64,000 bases of DNA, taken from Streptomyces pluripotens (GTDB taxonomy: Bacteria; Actinomycetota; Actinomycetes; Streptomycetales; Streptomycetaceae). The stretch spans positions 5,022,001 through 5,086,000 of the forward strand of contig NZ_CP021080.1 in the NCBI RefSeq assembly GCF_000802245.2, given 5' to 3'. Numbering within the stretch: the stretch's first letter is position 1; every line of letters starts with the position of its first letter. Shown one piece after another: positions 49,973-58,378 of this stretch. A model generated the notes under the pieces. The model was not told the DNA's origin and searched no databases. It saw nothing but the letters and a program-made list of their open reading frames with translations. A program made the translations under genes and the position numbers.

Positions 49973-50799
49973 GCGGTGGTTGTACCAGTCGATCCACTCG
50001 GCGGTGGCCAGCTCGACCTGGGAGAGCGTCTTCCAGGGTCGCTGGGGTTTGATCAGCTCGGTTTTGTACAGGCCGATCGTGGACTCCATCAGGGCGTTGT
50101 CGTACGCGTCACCGACGGATCCGATGCTCGCCGCGATGCCGGCGGCGTCCAGGTGCTCGGCGAGGCGGAAGCTCGTGTACTGCGACCCGGCGTCCGAATG
50201 GTGTACCAACTCGCCTGGCTGTATGGGGTGTTGGTCCCGGTCGCGCTGCCAGATCGCCATCTCCAGGGCGTCCAGCACGAACACCGTCTCCTTCACCGTG
50301 GCGGCCGACCAGCCCACGATCCGGCGCGAGAAGGTGTCCACGACGAACGCGACATAGACGACGCCGGCGAAGGTCTTCACGTGCGTGAAGTCGGCTACCC
50401 AGCAGCGGTTTGGGGCGCCGGCGACGAACTCGCGGTCGACAAGGTCGGGGGCCCGCTCGGCCTGCCCGCCGGGGATCGTGGTGATGACGCGTTTGCCGCG
50501 CACCGCGCCCTGGATGCCGAGCTCGCGCATCAGGCGCTCGACGGTGCAGCGGGCCACCGCATGCCCCTGCCGGTTCAGCTCGCGCCAGATCTTCCGGGCC
50601 CCGTAGACACGGTAGTTGGACGTGTAGACCTCGTGGATCCTCTCCTTGAGCTCCTCGTCACGCACGGAACGGGCAGAGGGGGTTTCGAGGCGTTTCTTAT
50701 GGGCGTAGTACGTGGAAGGGGCGATCTGGCAGTCGTGTGCGGTGAGCGTTCTGCAGATCGGCTCGACCCCGCCGAAGCGGTCCCGGTGCTCGTCGATGA
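49973..50799 (-). CDS. IS3 transposase orfB first exon, copy 1
   Basis: The catalytic part of an IS3-family transposase, in the -1 frame relative to orfA and normally made by programmed frameshifting. The HTH_21-like YGARKIWRELNRQGHAV region is followed by the rve integrase core with the DDE residues in WVADFTHVKT, HHSDAGSQYTS and NALMESTIG. The coding frame ends at the intron boundary after DWYNHR; read through, it stops at 49910 in intron RNA sequence. It differs from copy 2 at about 15 residues. Confidence 0.9.
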
Positions 50800-50802
50800 A
50801 CG

Positions 50803-51129
50803 CTACGAGCGCGTGTGTGGCCGGTCGAGCTCGGCCGCGAAGAAACTCGCCGCGGCCTTCAGGATCTCGTTCGCCCGCTTCAGCTCAGCGTTCTCCTTCT
50901 TCAACGCCTTGAGCTGGGCGGACTCCTCCGTCGTCGTCCCTGGACGCTGCCCCGCGTCGATCTCGTACTGCTTCACCCAGTTCCGCAGCGTCTCGCGGGA
51001 ACCAATGTCGAGCTTGTCCGCCACCGCTTGCAGGGCGGCCGTCTCGTTCGGGTAGTCGTCGCGCACTTCGGCAACCATGCGCACCGCGCGACGGCGCAGC
51101 TCAAGCGGGTAACGGGAGGGTCGTGCCAT
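50803..51129 (-). CDS. IS3 orfA, copy 1
   Basis: A 108-residue helix-turn-helix protein, the first reading frame of the element. Residues about 5-60 (RYPLELRRRAVRMVAEVR, IGSRETLRNWVKQYE) bind the terminal repeats. A leucine-zipper-like helix ends the protein (SAQLKALKKENAELKRANEI). The transposase is normally a frameshift fusion of orfA and orfB. Confidence 0.93.
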   Translation of the reverse strand: MARPSRYPLELRRRAVRMVAEVRDDYPNETAALQAVADKLDIGSRETLRNWVKQYEIDAGQRPGTTTEESAQLKALKKENAELKRANEILKAAASFFAAELDRPHTRS

Positions 51130-51180
51130 GACTCAATCCTTTCACGGAATCGAGTCTCTACCTGACACGGGGCGGTTCAG

Positions 51181-52353
51181 AACGGTGCCACTGACGTGGC
51201 CTTGTGGTTGGAAAACCACGTGTTGTGGCTGTCGTCCGCTCTCACCGCGATGTGCTTGGTGATCGCCGGAGCCAAGATGGCGTACGAACTGCGCGGCACG
51301 GGCGAGCAGATGCGCAACGTCCTGCACGGCATGGTCAAGCTGGTGCTGGTCAACACCATGTTCATCCCGACGGTCGCGATCGCCACCGAGATCGGGGACT
51401 CATACACCAACTGGATCATCAACGAATCCCTCGGCGGTGACGCGGCCGCGAAGCTTGGCATGGCCGCGGCAGCAATCGGTGAATCGTCCAGCATCTTTGG
51501 CGGCCCCGCCATCCCCTTGATCTTGCTGATCTTCGCGGCGATCTTCTCGCTGCTCCAGATGATCCTCATGTACTTCCGGGCCGCGGTGCTTGTGTTGCTC
51601 GCCGGCACTGTCTCGCTTCCGGCCGCGACCGCGTTCACTGGCATGGGTAACCGCTGGCTCGGCCGCTACCTGTCATGGACCCTTGCCTTCATTCTGCTCA
51701 AGCCCGCTGCGGCGACCGTGTACGCGGCCGCGTACCGGCTGATGGGTGACGGCGTGGACAAGGATCTCGGCAGCACCATCACCGGTTTCGTCCTGCTGTC
51801 GGGCACGATCCTGGTCCTGCCCGCGCTCATGAAGTTGCTGCAGCCGGCCGGTGTGGCCCTTGCAGGTGGCACCGCCGGCGGTGGCGGGGGTGGTGGTTAC
51901 GACAGCGGCAGCAACAGCTCCTCTTCCAGTGGACCATCGGGATCCACGACGGCGTCTCCCGGCTCCGGCGCGTCCTCCACGGTCGACTCCTCGCCCAGCG
52001 GCGCATCGAATGTCGGCCTCAGCAGCTCGGGCTCCTCCGGAATCTCCGGCGGCGGCTCGCTCGGCAGCAGTGCCGCTTCGTCCGGCGGGACGGGGGCGTC
52101 CTCGGGAGCAGCGGCGGGCGGCAGCGCGGGCGCCGGTGCGGGTGCGGCGGGTGCGGGTGCTGGAGCGGGCACCGCCGTCGGCGGTGGTGCGGCCGCCGGT
52201 TCTGCCGCCGGTCCGGTCGGCACGGCGGCCGGTGCAGCGGTGGGCGTGGCCGCGGCCGGCGCCAAGATCGCCAAGGACCAGGTCCAGGGCGGCCTGCAGG
52301 ACGCGGCCCAGGGATTCCATCAGGAAGCAGAGGGAGGCCCAAGTGGCGCCTGA
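51181..52353 (+). CDS. TrbL/VirB6-like conjugation membrane protein, 5' truncated by IS3
   Basis: The reading frame enters straight from the IS3 end; the first possible start inside is GTG 51196 (385 residues). About five membrane helices are visible between residues 10 and 215 (LWLSSALTAMCLVIAGAKMA, LVLVNTMFIPTVAIA, IPLILLIFAAIFSLLQMI). The C-terminal 150 residues are low-complexity Gly/Ser/Ala. Homologous actinobacterial proteins have a longer N-terminus with an additional soluble region, so the gene looks truncated by the IS event. It should be the membrane-channel subunit of the type IV secretion system, and its loss might disable transfer. The next gene overlaps by 11 bp. Confidence 0.8.
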   Translation, partial: NGATDVALWLENHVLWLSSALTAMCLVIAGAKMAYELRGTGEQMRNVLHGMVKLVLVNTMFIPTVAIATEIGDSYTNWIINESLGGDAAAKLGMAAAAIGESSSIFGGPAIPLILLIFAAIFSLLQMILMYFRAAVLVLLAGTVSLPAATAFTGMGNRWLGRYLSWTLAFILLKPAAATVYAAAYRLMGDGVDKDLGSTITGFVLLSGTILVLPALMKLLQPAGVALAGGTAGGGGGGGYDSGSNSSSSSGPSGSTTASPGSGASSTVDSSPSGASNVGLSSSGSSGISGGGSLGSSAASSGGTGASSGAAAGGSAGAGAGAAGAGAGAGTAVGGGAAAGSAAGPVGTAAGAAVGVAAAGAKIAKDQVQGGLQDAAQGFHQEAEGGPSGA

Positions 52354-53857
52354 CGCACAGCAGTTGCGCACCTACGGAAACTGGCGACGCCCGAAGTCGG
52401 CCGGCCTGGGCGGGCTGGGCCTGGTCCCCACCGCCGTCCTGTTCCTCTTCCTGGCCGTCGCGGGCACTGCTGCTCCGCTCAACCTGTGGATCGCGGCGAT
52501 CACACTCGCCGTCGGTGCGGTGGTGCTGGTACCGCTGGCGGTCCGGGACCGCTACGGACGGCACACGGGAACCCTGCTCTACTCGCGCCTGGCCTGGTGG
52601 CGGGGCGTCATGAAAGGTCAGAACGTGTATCGCTCCGGCATCCTCTCCAAGGTCCCCGGCGGAAAGAGCCTGCTGCCCGGCCTCGCCATGGGGTCGGACA
52701 TGTACGAGGCCACGGACGGCCTGGGGCGTTCGTTCGGAATGATCCGCTACCACGAGGTAGAGCACTTCGCCGTCACGATCTCCTGCAGCGCACAGGGCGG
52801 GTCGCTGGTCGACCAGGGTGACATCGACACGTGGGTCGCCAACTGGGGCGCCTTCATGCAGACCATGTCGGGCGAGCCGAACCTGGTCGGTTTCCAGGTC
52901 GTGGTGGAGGTGGCTCCGGACTCCGGCGAGAAGCTGCACAACGAGATCCGTCACCAGAGGGCGGCCACCGCGTCACCGCTGGCGCAGCGCGTCATGGCGG
53001 ACATCGACCGGGACTACCCCTCCGGCTCCCCGACGATCAACACCTATGTGTCGTTCGTGTACGACGCCGCGAGCACGGTCGGGCGGAGCAAGCGGACCGC
53101 CGCCGAGATGGCCGTGGAGATCGGCCGCCGTCTTCCGTCACTGACCTCGCGGCTGGCGACCACCGGTGCCGGGGCGGCCGCTCCGCTGTCGGCGACGGAA
53201 CTGACGGAGATCGTGCGCACCGCATACGAGCCGGGCGTCTCCCAGCTCATCGACCAGGCCCGTGCGGCCGGCCGGGGCTCCGGCCTGACCTGGTCACAGG
53301 CGGGACCGACCACGCACCACGCCAAGGCCAAGAGCTACTGGCACGACGGCGCGACCAGCGTCACCTGGATGATGGGCGAGGCGCCCCGCGGCGAGGTCTT
53401 CTCGGACGTGCTCAAGCACCTGCTGTCGTCCCACAACGACATCGACCGCAAGCGGGTCGCGCTTATCTACCGGCCGCACTCGCCGGCCGAGGCCGCGGCC
53501 ATCGCCGACCGGGATTTCCGTGCGGCGCGCAGCCGCACCGAGACGACCCGGAACGGCCAGGCACACGCCGAGGCGGAGTACCTCGCGGCGGCCAAGACCC
53601 GGCAGGAGGAGGCGCGTGGCGCCGGACTGACTCTCTTCGGCCTCGTCGTCACTGCCACGGTCATGGACCGCGACGATGAGGAGGGCAATTCCCGGATGCT
53701 CGCGGCCGAGACCGCGGTGGACAACCTGTCCGCCCCGGCGCGTATCGCGCTGCGCTATGCCTGGGGCAGCCAGGACGCGGCGTTCCTGGCCGCCCTGCCA
53801 ATCGGCGTGATCCTGCCCGAGCACGTCGTGCTGAAGCTGCCCAAGACGCTGAAGTGA
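52343..53857 (+). CDS. SCO6880-family conjugation protein
   Basis: A 504-residue protein from GTG 52343 with GGGAGG upstream. Two membrane helices are close to the N-terminus (GLVPTAVLFLFLAVAG and LWIAAITLAVGAVVLV). The remaining 430 residues are cytosolic and have the SCO6880 family pattern, including RYHEVEHFAVTISCSAQGGS, WVANWGAFMQ and LALYRPHSPAEAA-like ALIYRPHSPAEAA. The family is always found next to VirB4-like ATPases in actinobacterial conjugative elements and is thought to take the place of a PrgI/VirB3-like part with a degenerate VirB4 N-terminal domain. No Walker motif is present. Confidence 0.9.
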   Translation: MAPDAQQLRTYGNWRRPKSAGLGGLGLVPTAVLFLFLAVAGTAAPLNLWIAAITLAVGAVVLVPLAVRDRYGRHTGTLLYSRLAWWRGVMKGQNVYRSGILSKVPGGKSLLPGLAMGSDMYEATDGLGRSFGMIRYHEVEHFAVTISCSAQGGSLVDQGDIDTWVANWGAFMQTMSGEPNLVGFQVVVEVAPDSGEKLHNEIRHQRAATASPLAQRVMADIDRDYPSGSPTINTYVSFVYDAASTVGRSKRTAAEMAVEIGRRLPSLTSRLATTGAGAAAPLSATELTEIVRTAYEPGVSQLIDQARAAGRGSGLTWSQAGPTTHHAKAKSYWHDGATSVTWMMGEAPRGEVFSDVLKHLLSSHNDIDRKRVALIYRPHSPAEAAAIADRDFRAARSRTETTRNGQAHAEAEYLAAAKTRQEEARGAGLTLFGLVVTATVMDRDDEEGNSRMLAAETAVDNLSAPARIALRYAWGSQDAAFLAALPIGVILPEHVVLKLPKTLK

Positions 53858-53873
53858 GAGGGGGACCGTACCG

Positions 53874-55442
53874 ATGGCGCGGCGCAGGAAGACGGATGCC
53901 GACGAGGTGAAAGGGCCGGTTGCGCAGGGGCGGAACTGGGGCAGGCTGCCCCGGATCGGCGGCCGTGGAATGTTCGGCCCGAACGGGGGCCGGGTGTCGT
54001 ACCTGGACATGCCCACCGAGTACCGCGGCACCAGCAAGCAGGTGTGCGGACTGTGGCCGTTCGTCGTCGGCGCCGGCACGCCGATGATGGGCGTCCCGTT
54101 GGGGCGCAACATCATTACCGGCGCGACGCTGTGCTGTGACCCCATCGCCTGGTTCGAGCGGGCGTCGCTGATCGCGAACCCATCGATGTTCACGCTGGCC
54201 AAGCCCGGTCTCGGAAAGAGCACCGTCAACCGCCGGATGATGGTCGGCCTGGACTTCCGCGGCATCGTCTCGCTCGTGCCCGGCGACACCAAGGGCGAGT
54301 ACACCGACCTGACCCGGGCCCTTGACGGCCAGGTCATCCAACTCGGCCGCGGCATGGGCAGCCTCAACCCGCTCGATCTCGGCGAGATGGGCTCGGCCGC
54401 CCAGCGGCTAGTCGGCAGTGCCCGGCGCAGTCTGCTGGAGGAGGCGACCGGCCGCCGCTCGACGATGGTGGCGGCACTGATCTCCATCGTCCGCAAGGCG
54501 GCGATCACCGGTGACGAGGAATCCCTTCTGGGCAAGGCCATCGAGTTGCTGGACGACATCGACCTGGGGCGGCCCGCGCTCCTCGGCGATCTGGTCCAGC
54601 TCATCAAGGACGGCCCCGACGCGCTGCGCAACATGACACTGGCCGAGGACGAGGAGCAGTACCGCGCGGCCGTCAAACCGCTCCTGAAGAGCCTGATGTC
54701 GCTGGTAGAGGGCACACTGGCGGCGACCTTCAACCGGCAGACCAGCGAGCGCCTCTCGCTGGACCGGCCGGTCTCCATCGACCTGTCCTCCATCCCCGCG
54801 TCGGAGAAGACCCTCGAAGGCGCGGTGCTGCTCACCTGCTGGGCCGAAGCCTTCGCTGCGATCGAGGCGCACGACCGGCTGACCAACGCCGGACTGGCAC
54901 CTCGCCGCAACTTCTTCCTGGTCCTGGACGAACTCTGGCGAATCCTGCGGGCCGGCGTCGGCCTCGTAGACCGGGTGGACGAGCTGACCCGCCTGAACCG
55001 GCAGATCGGCATCGGCCAGTCCATGACCACGCACTCCACCGCCGACCTGCTCTCCCTTCCCAACCAGGAGGACCGCGAGAAGGCCAAGGGCTTCGTCGAG
55101 CGATCCGGAATGGTGTTCCTCGGCGGTCTGCCGCGGGCCGAGATGGACGCGCTCAACTCGATCGTTCCGCTCTCCACCCGGGAGCGGGAGCTGATCGTGG
55201 AATGGTCCATCCCGCCCTCCATCGACAACAAGACCGGCAAGGAGATGCCTCCACCGGGCCGGGGTAAGTTCCTGGTCAAGGCGGGCGCCAACCCTGGGAT
55301 CCCGATCCAGACCGCCCTCACCCAGGCGGAGATCCAGCTCAACGACACCAACCAGAAGTGGGCCAACCGGATCGCCGTTGAGGGCACCGGCGGCCACGAC
55401 GGACCCGACGCCGCCGTCCGGCTCGCGAAGGCGGGTGCGTGA
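53874..55442 (+). CDS. VirB4-like conjugation ATPase
   Basis: A 522-residue P-loop ATPase that should energise the type IV secretion channel. Walker A is AKPGLGKST (near residue 114) and Walker B is FFLVLDELW (near 350). The ATPase domain has the VirB4/TraC features of a Pro-Gly-rich GDTKGEYTDL strand and a TTHSTADLLSLPNQEDREKA sensor region. There is no membrane helix. The N-terminal VirB4 domain appears separated into the preceding SCO6880-type gene. The stop overlaps the start of the coupling-protein gene. Confidence 0.9.
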   Translation: MARRRKTDADEVKGPVAQGRNWGRLPRIGGRGMFGPNGGRVSYLDMPTEYRGTSKQVCGLWPFVVGAGTPMMGVPLGRNIITGATLCCDPIAWFERASLIANPSMFTLAKPGLGKSTVNRRMMVGLDFRGIVSLVPGDTKGEYTDLTRALDGQVIQLGRGMGSLNPLDLGEMGSAAQRLVGSARRSLLEEATGRRSTMVAALISIVRKAAITGDEESLLGKAIELLDDIDLGRPALLGDLVQLIKDGPDALRNMTLAEDEEQYRAAVKPLLKSLMSLVEGTLAATFNRQTSERLSLDRPVSIDLSSIPASEKTLEGAVLLTCWAEAFAAIEAHDRLTNAGLAPRRNFFLVLDELWRILRAGVGLVDRVDELTRLNRQIGIGQSMTTHSTADLLSLPNQEDREKAKGFVERSGMVFLGGLPRAEMDALNSIVPLSTRERELIVEWSIPPSIDNKTGKEMPPPGRGKFLVKAGANPGIPIQTALTQAEIQLNDTNQKWANRIAVEGTGGHDGPDAAVRLAKAGA

Positions 55443-57247
55443 TGGCACGCCACCCGGATCGGGCGACCCCTGCCCAGATCAGCGTCGCCGTCGCCGCAGG
55501 GGGCATCGCACTCGTGGCAGTGCTGGCCTATCTGGCGCTGCTGGCCGCCCAGTGGTGGGCCACGGGTTCGTGGGAGGCGGTGGGCCTGTTTACCCCGCTG
55601 ATCGGCTTGGCCACCGGAAGCTGGCGGTGGACCACGGCGGCCACAGTGTTCGCCTTGGTGGAGCTGGTCGTCGTGGTGGGCATCGGGCTGGCCGTGTGGC
55701 GCCTGGTCCGGCAGAACTGGCGCTCGGGCGTCTCCAAGAAGTCCAACGACGAGGCCGCCCGCCGCATGACCAGCCGCCGTGACCAGATGGCGCTGCAGGC
55801 CCTGGCCGAGAACACCGCCCAGCGGCTGCAGATCGACTCGAGCGAGCCGGGCATCCGCATGGGCCGGTCGGTGACCACCGGCAAGCGCGTGTATGCACCG
55901 TGGGAATTCCTGCATCTCACCATCGCCGGCCCAGGGCGGCACAAGTCCGTGGCCCAGGTGATCCCCGCCGTGCTCACCGCACCGGGAGCATGCATGACGT
56001 CGTCCAACAAGGACGACATCGTCAAACTCACGCGTCTCGGCCGCTCGTACAAGGGCCACACCTGGGTGTTCGACCCGCAGGAGATCGCCCAGGAACCGCC
56101 CGCCTGGTGGTGGAACCCGCTGCGGCAGATCAAGAAGCTGTCCGACGCCGAGGAGCTGATGAGCGTCCTGGTGGACGCGGGAACCGACGCCGAGGACAGG
56201 GCCCGCTCCGACGGGTTCTTCGACCCCAAGGGCAGGCAGGTCCTCAGCTGGTGCCTGCTCGCGGCCGCGCTGGACGGACAGCAGGTCACCAGCGTGTACC
56301 TCTGGCTGACCGACAGCCAGAACACCGAGCCCGAGGACATCCTGCGCGCACACGGAGCCACCGTCGCCGCCACCGGACTCTCGGGAATGCGCCGGCTGCC
56401 GGACAAGACCCGGGACTCGGTCTTCGCAACCGCCGAGATCTACGTCAGCTGGCTGACGAACGACGACATCAGCCGCTGGGTCACCTGCTCTCCGGAGCAG
56501 CGCGCCCACCGCACGGAGTTCAAGCCGGAGGAGTTCGTGCTCTCCTCCGACACCCTCTACCTGCTCTCCCGCAAGGGCGCCAGCTCAGCGGCACCGCTCA
56601 CCACCGCGCTGTCGGCCGCCGTACTGACCGCCGCCGACCGGGCGGCCGACCGGATGCCGGGCAGCCGTCTGCCAGTGCCCCTCGTCGCTCCACTCGACGA
56701 GGTCGCCAACACCTGCCGCTGGAAGCAACTCCCAGACCTGTACACGTACTACCGAAGCAAGGGAATCGTGGTCATGGCCTGGCTGCAGACCTGGGGCCAG
56801 GGCGTCGAGGCCTTCGGCGAGCACGGCATGGAGACCCTCTGGGACGCCGCCGCGTGCAAGACGTACGGCGGCGGTGTCTCGGACACCGAGGGCCTGCTGC
56901 GGCGTGTGTCCAACCTCATCGGAGAGTGGGAGGCACCGACAGCCACCCGTAACTCCGACAGCCGCGCACTGATCGGCAACCAGTCGATGTCCGAGAGCAT
57001 CCGCGACAAGCAGATCATGACGGTGGCCGACCTGGCGGCCCTGCCGCCGCGGCGCATGGTCGTCATGATGCAGGGCGCCCGTCCCATGATCGTGGAGGCC
57101 GAGCCCTACTGGGAGACCGACCTTGCGCCGATCATCGAGGAGTCCAAGCGCCTGTACGGCACGCCGGTCGCACCGCAGGAGACCGTGGCCGACGGGCCCG
57201 TGCCACTCGGCAAGGCGCCGTACGAGTCACCCGGGAGGACGTCATGA
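55442..57247 (+). CDS. VirD4/TraG-like type IV coupling protein
   Basis: A 601-residue protein from ATG 55442 (TGATG overlap). Two membrane helices lie at about 15-35 and 65-85. The cytosolic ATPase has a variant Walker A (GPGRHKS) and Walker B (VAPLDEVAN), as in TraG-type coupling proteins of actinobacteria. Further features: SSNKDDIVKLTR, VFDPQEIAQEPPAWWWNPL, FFDPKGRQVLSWCLLAAAL and YRSKGIVVMAWLQTWGQG. It brings the relaxase-bound DNA to the channel. No relaxase gene is present in the visible block. The stop overlaps the DUF4913 start. Confidence 0.93.
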   Translation: MARHPDRATPAQISVAVAAGGIALVAVLAYLALLAAQWWATGSWEAVGLFTPLIGLATGSWRWTTAATVFALVELVVVVGIGLAVWRLVRQNWRSGVSKKSNDEAARRMTSRRDQMALQALAENTAQRLQIDSSEPGIRMGRSVTTGKRVYAPWEFLHLTIAGPGRHKSVAQVIPAVLTAPGACMTSSNKDDIVKLTRLGRSYKGHTWVFDPQEIAQEPPAWWWNPLRQIKKLSDAEELMSVLVDAGTDAEDRARSDGFFDPKGRQVLSWCLLAAALDGQQVTSVYLWLTDSQNTEPEDILRAHGATVAATGLSGMRRLPDKTRDSVFATAEIYVSWLTNDDISRWVTCSPEQRAHRTEFKPEEFVLSSDTLYLLSRKGASSAAPLTTALSAAVLTAADRAADRMPGSRLPVPLVAPLDEVANTCRWKQLPDLYTYYRSKGIVVMAWLQTWGQGVEAFGEHGMETLWDAAACKTYGGGVSDTEGLLRRVSNLIGEWEAPTATRNSDSRALIGNQSMSESIRDKQIMTVADLAALPPRRMVVMMQGARPMIVEAEPYWETDLAPIIEESKRLYGTPVAPQETVADGPVPLGKAPYESPGRTS

Positions 57248-57816
57248 GTGAGGTGACGGTTGAGGGCCTGGAGGCACAGCTCGAAGAGCTGGCGGAGATC
57301 GTCACCGCGCTGACGGACAAGCAGGACCAGAGAATCGAGGGCCTGGAACAGGCTCTCACGGAGCTTCGGGACGGCATCGGCGGGTTGACCTCTCGGAGAG
57401 CATCAGGCCCTGGAGAGGAACCACACCCCCGGCCCTGGACGGCACGCGCCACCCCGCAGCAGTGGTCCGAACTGGCGGACTGGGTCGACTGGCTGCACGC
57501 GCACTACCAGCCCCAGGGCGAGTACCGGATTCCGCCCTGCTGGCCCGACCACGCTGGGGCCGCAGAGGAACTCGCCGGCCTTCAGGCGTCATGGAAGGCG
57601 GCGATGCTCGCCGCCGAACAGTCGCACGACAACGGCGACCAGGCTCTCTACTGGCACGACCGCTACCTGTGGGACACGCTCATCCGCGCCAACCGGGTAA
57701 TCCCGAACGCCTGCCGCAACACCGGTCATACCAGCCCGAGGGAACTGCCGCCGACGGACCGGACTGGGTTGCCGCAGGTCAACGGGCAACCGGGAGCAGC
57801 GCCCGCGACGTGGTAA
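57244..57816 (+). CDS. DUF4913 protein
   Basis: A 190-residue protein whose ATG overlaps the coupling-protein stop. The first 50 residues form a coiled coil (GLEAQLEELAEIVTALTDKQ). The DUF4913 domain follows at about 68-160, with LADWVDWLHAHYQ, IPPCWPDHAGAAEEL and YWHDRYLWDTLIR. It is found next to VirD4-like genes on actinobacterial plasmids and integrative elements; its exact role in transfer is unknown. Confidence 0.92.
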   Translation: MSEVTVEGLEAQLEELAEIVTALTDKQDQRIEGLEQALTELRDGIGGLTSRRASGPGEEPHPRPWTARATPQQWSELADWVDWLHAHYQPQGEYRIPPCWPDHAGAAEELAGLQASWKAAMLAAEQSHDNGDQALYWHDRYLWDTLIRANRVIPNACRNTGHTSPRELPPTDRTGLPQVNGQPGAAPATW

Positions 57817-57877
57817 CCAACAGCACACATGCCACGCTGGGCACCACGGTCCCACTCAGCACCAGGAGGAACCACCG

Positions 57878-58378
57878 ATGACCGAGCAGGTAAACGAGTA
57901 CGAGTACTTTCTCAAGGTGCACCGGGGCTATACACCGGCCCGGAAGGTCGGGCTGTGGCGCCGTCGCGGAGAGGAAGCGTGGGAGTACCTTTCGCTCCTC
58001 GACTGGAAATGGCATTCGATCGGGGAAGGCGGTCGGGTGAAGAATCCGCCAACGGCGGCCGCCCTTGAGCCGGTTTCGACTCAGTGCGCTGCGGAGTTGG
58101 AGGCCGACCGGCAGGGTTGGGTCGAGTACTGGGCCTTGTACCTCGACGAGGCGGACTACCGCGAGGGCGTCGCGCCGGTCACGGTGGTGCGTCGCCGAAG
58201 TAGCCCCGAGCGGGTGATGGACGAGGCGTTCGTCGTCGGGAACAAGTGGGCGCCGGACCCGGTCATCTACGAGTTCACCCACTCCCGTACCGACCGTCAC
58301 TTGGAGGAAATCACCGCAGAGCAGGCGGAGCACCTGATCCGTGAGCTGCGTGGGGTCACAGGAGCAACAGAGCTGTGA
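57878..58378 (+). CDS. unknown protein coupled to the RelA/SpoT-like gene
   Basis: A 166-residue protein from ATG 57878 with AGGAGG upstream. The sequence is acidic and Trp-rich (EYEYFLKVHRGYTPARKVG, EEAWEYLSLLDWKWHSIGEG, EYWALYLDEADYR) and ends with a helical EEITAEQAEHLIRELRG. No signal peptide or membrane helix. The stop overlaps the GTG of the next gene. Such tight coupling and the acidic nature are compatible with an immunity or antitoxin protein for the RelA/SpoT-like protein; I do not recognise the family. Confidence 0.7.
   Translation: MTEQVNEYEYFLKVHRGYTPARKVGLWRRRGEEAWEYLSLLDWKWHSIGEGGRVKNPPTAAALEPVSTQCAAELEADRQGWVEYWALYLDEADYREGVAPVTVVRRRSSPERVMDEAFVVGNKWAPDPVIYEFTHSRTDRHLEEITAEQAEHLIRELRGVTGATEL

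Larger units (their letters stand above)
47673..51179 (-). mobile_element. IS3-family element, copy 1, carrying a group II intron
   Basis: The ends are inverted repeats that begin TGAACCGCCCCG at 47673 (forward) and at 51179 (reverse), both continuing with GGTAGAGA-like sequence over some 27 bp. Inside, on the minus strand, are orfA, orfB split by an intron, and the last orfB exon. Without the 2177-bp intron the element is about 1330 bp, a normal IS3 size. No target duplication is seen: the flanks are from unrelated genes and both are truncated. This suggests a deletion next to the element, or recombination between copies. Confidence 0.88.

Noticed and set aside
53294..56509. Very long minus-strand frame opposite the conjugation genes
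   Set aside because: Antisense shadow; the + strand carries clear Walker motifs and coupled starts.
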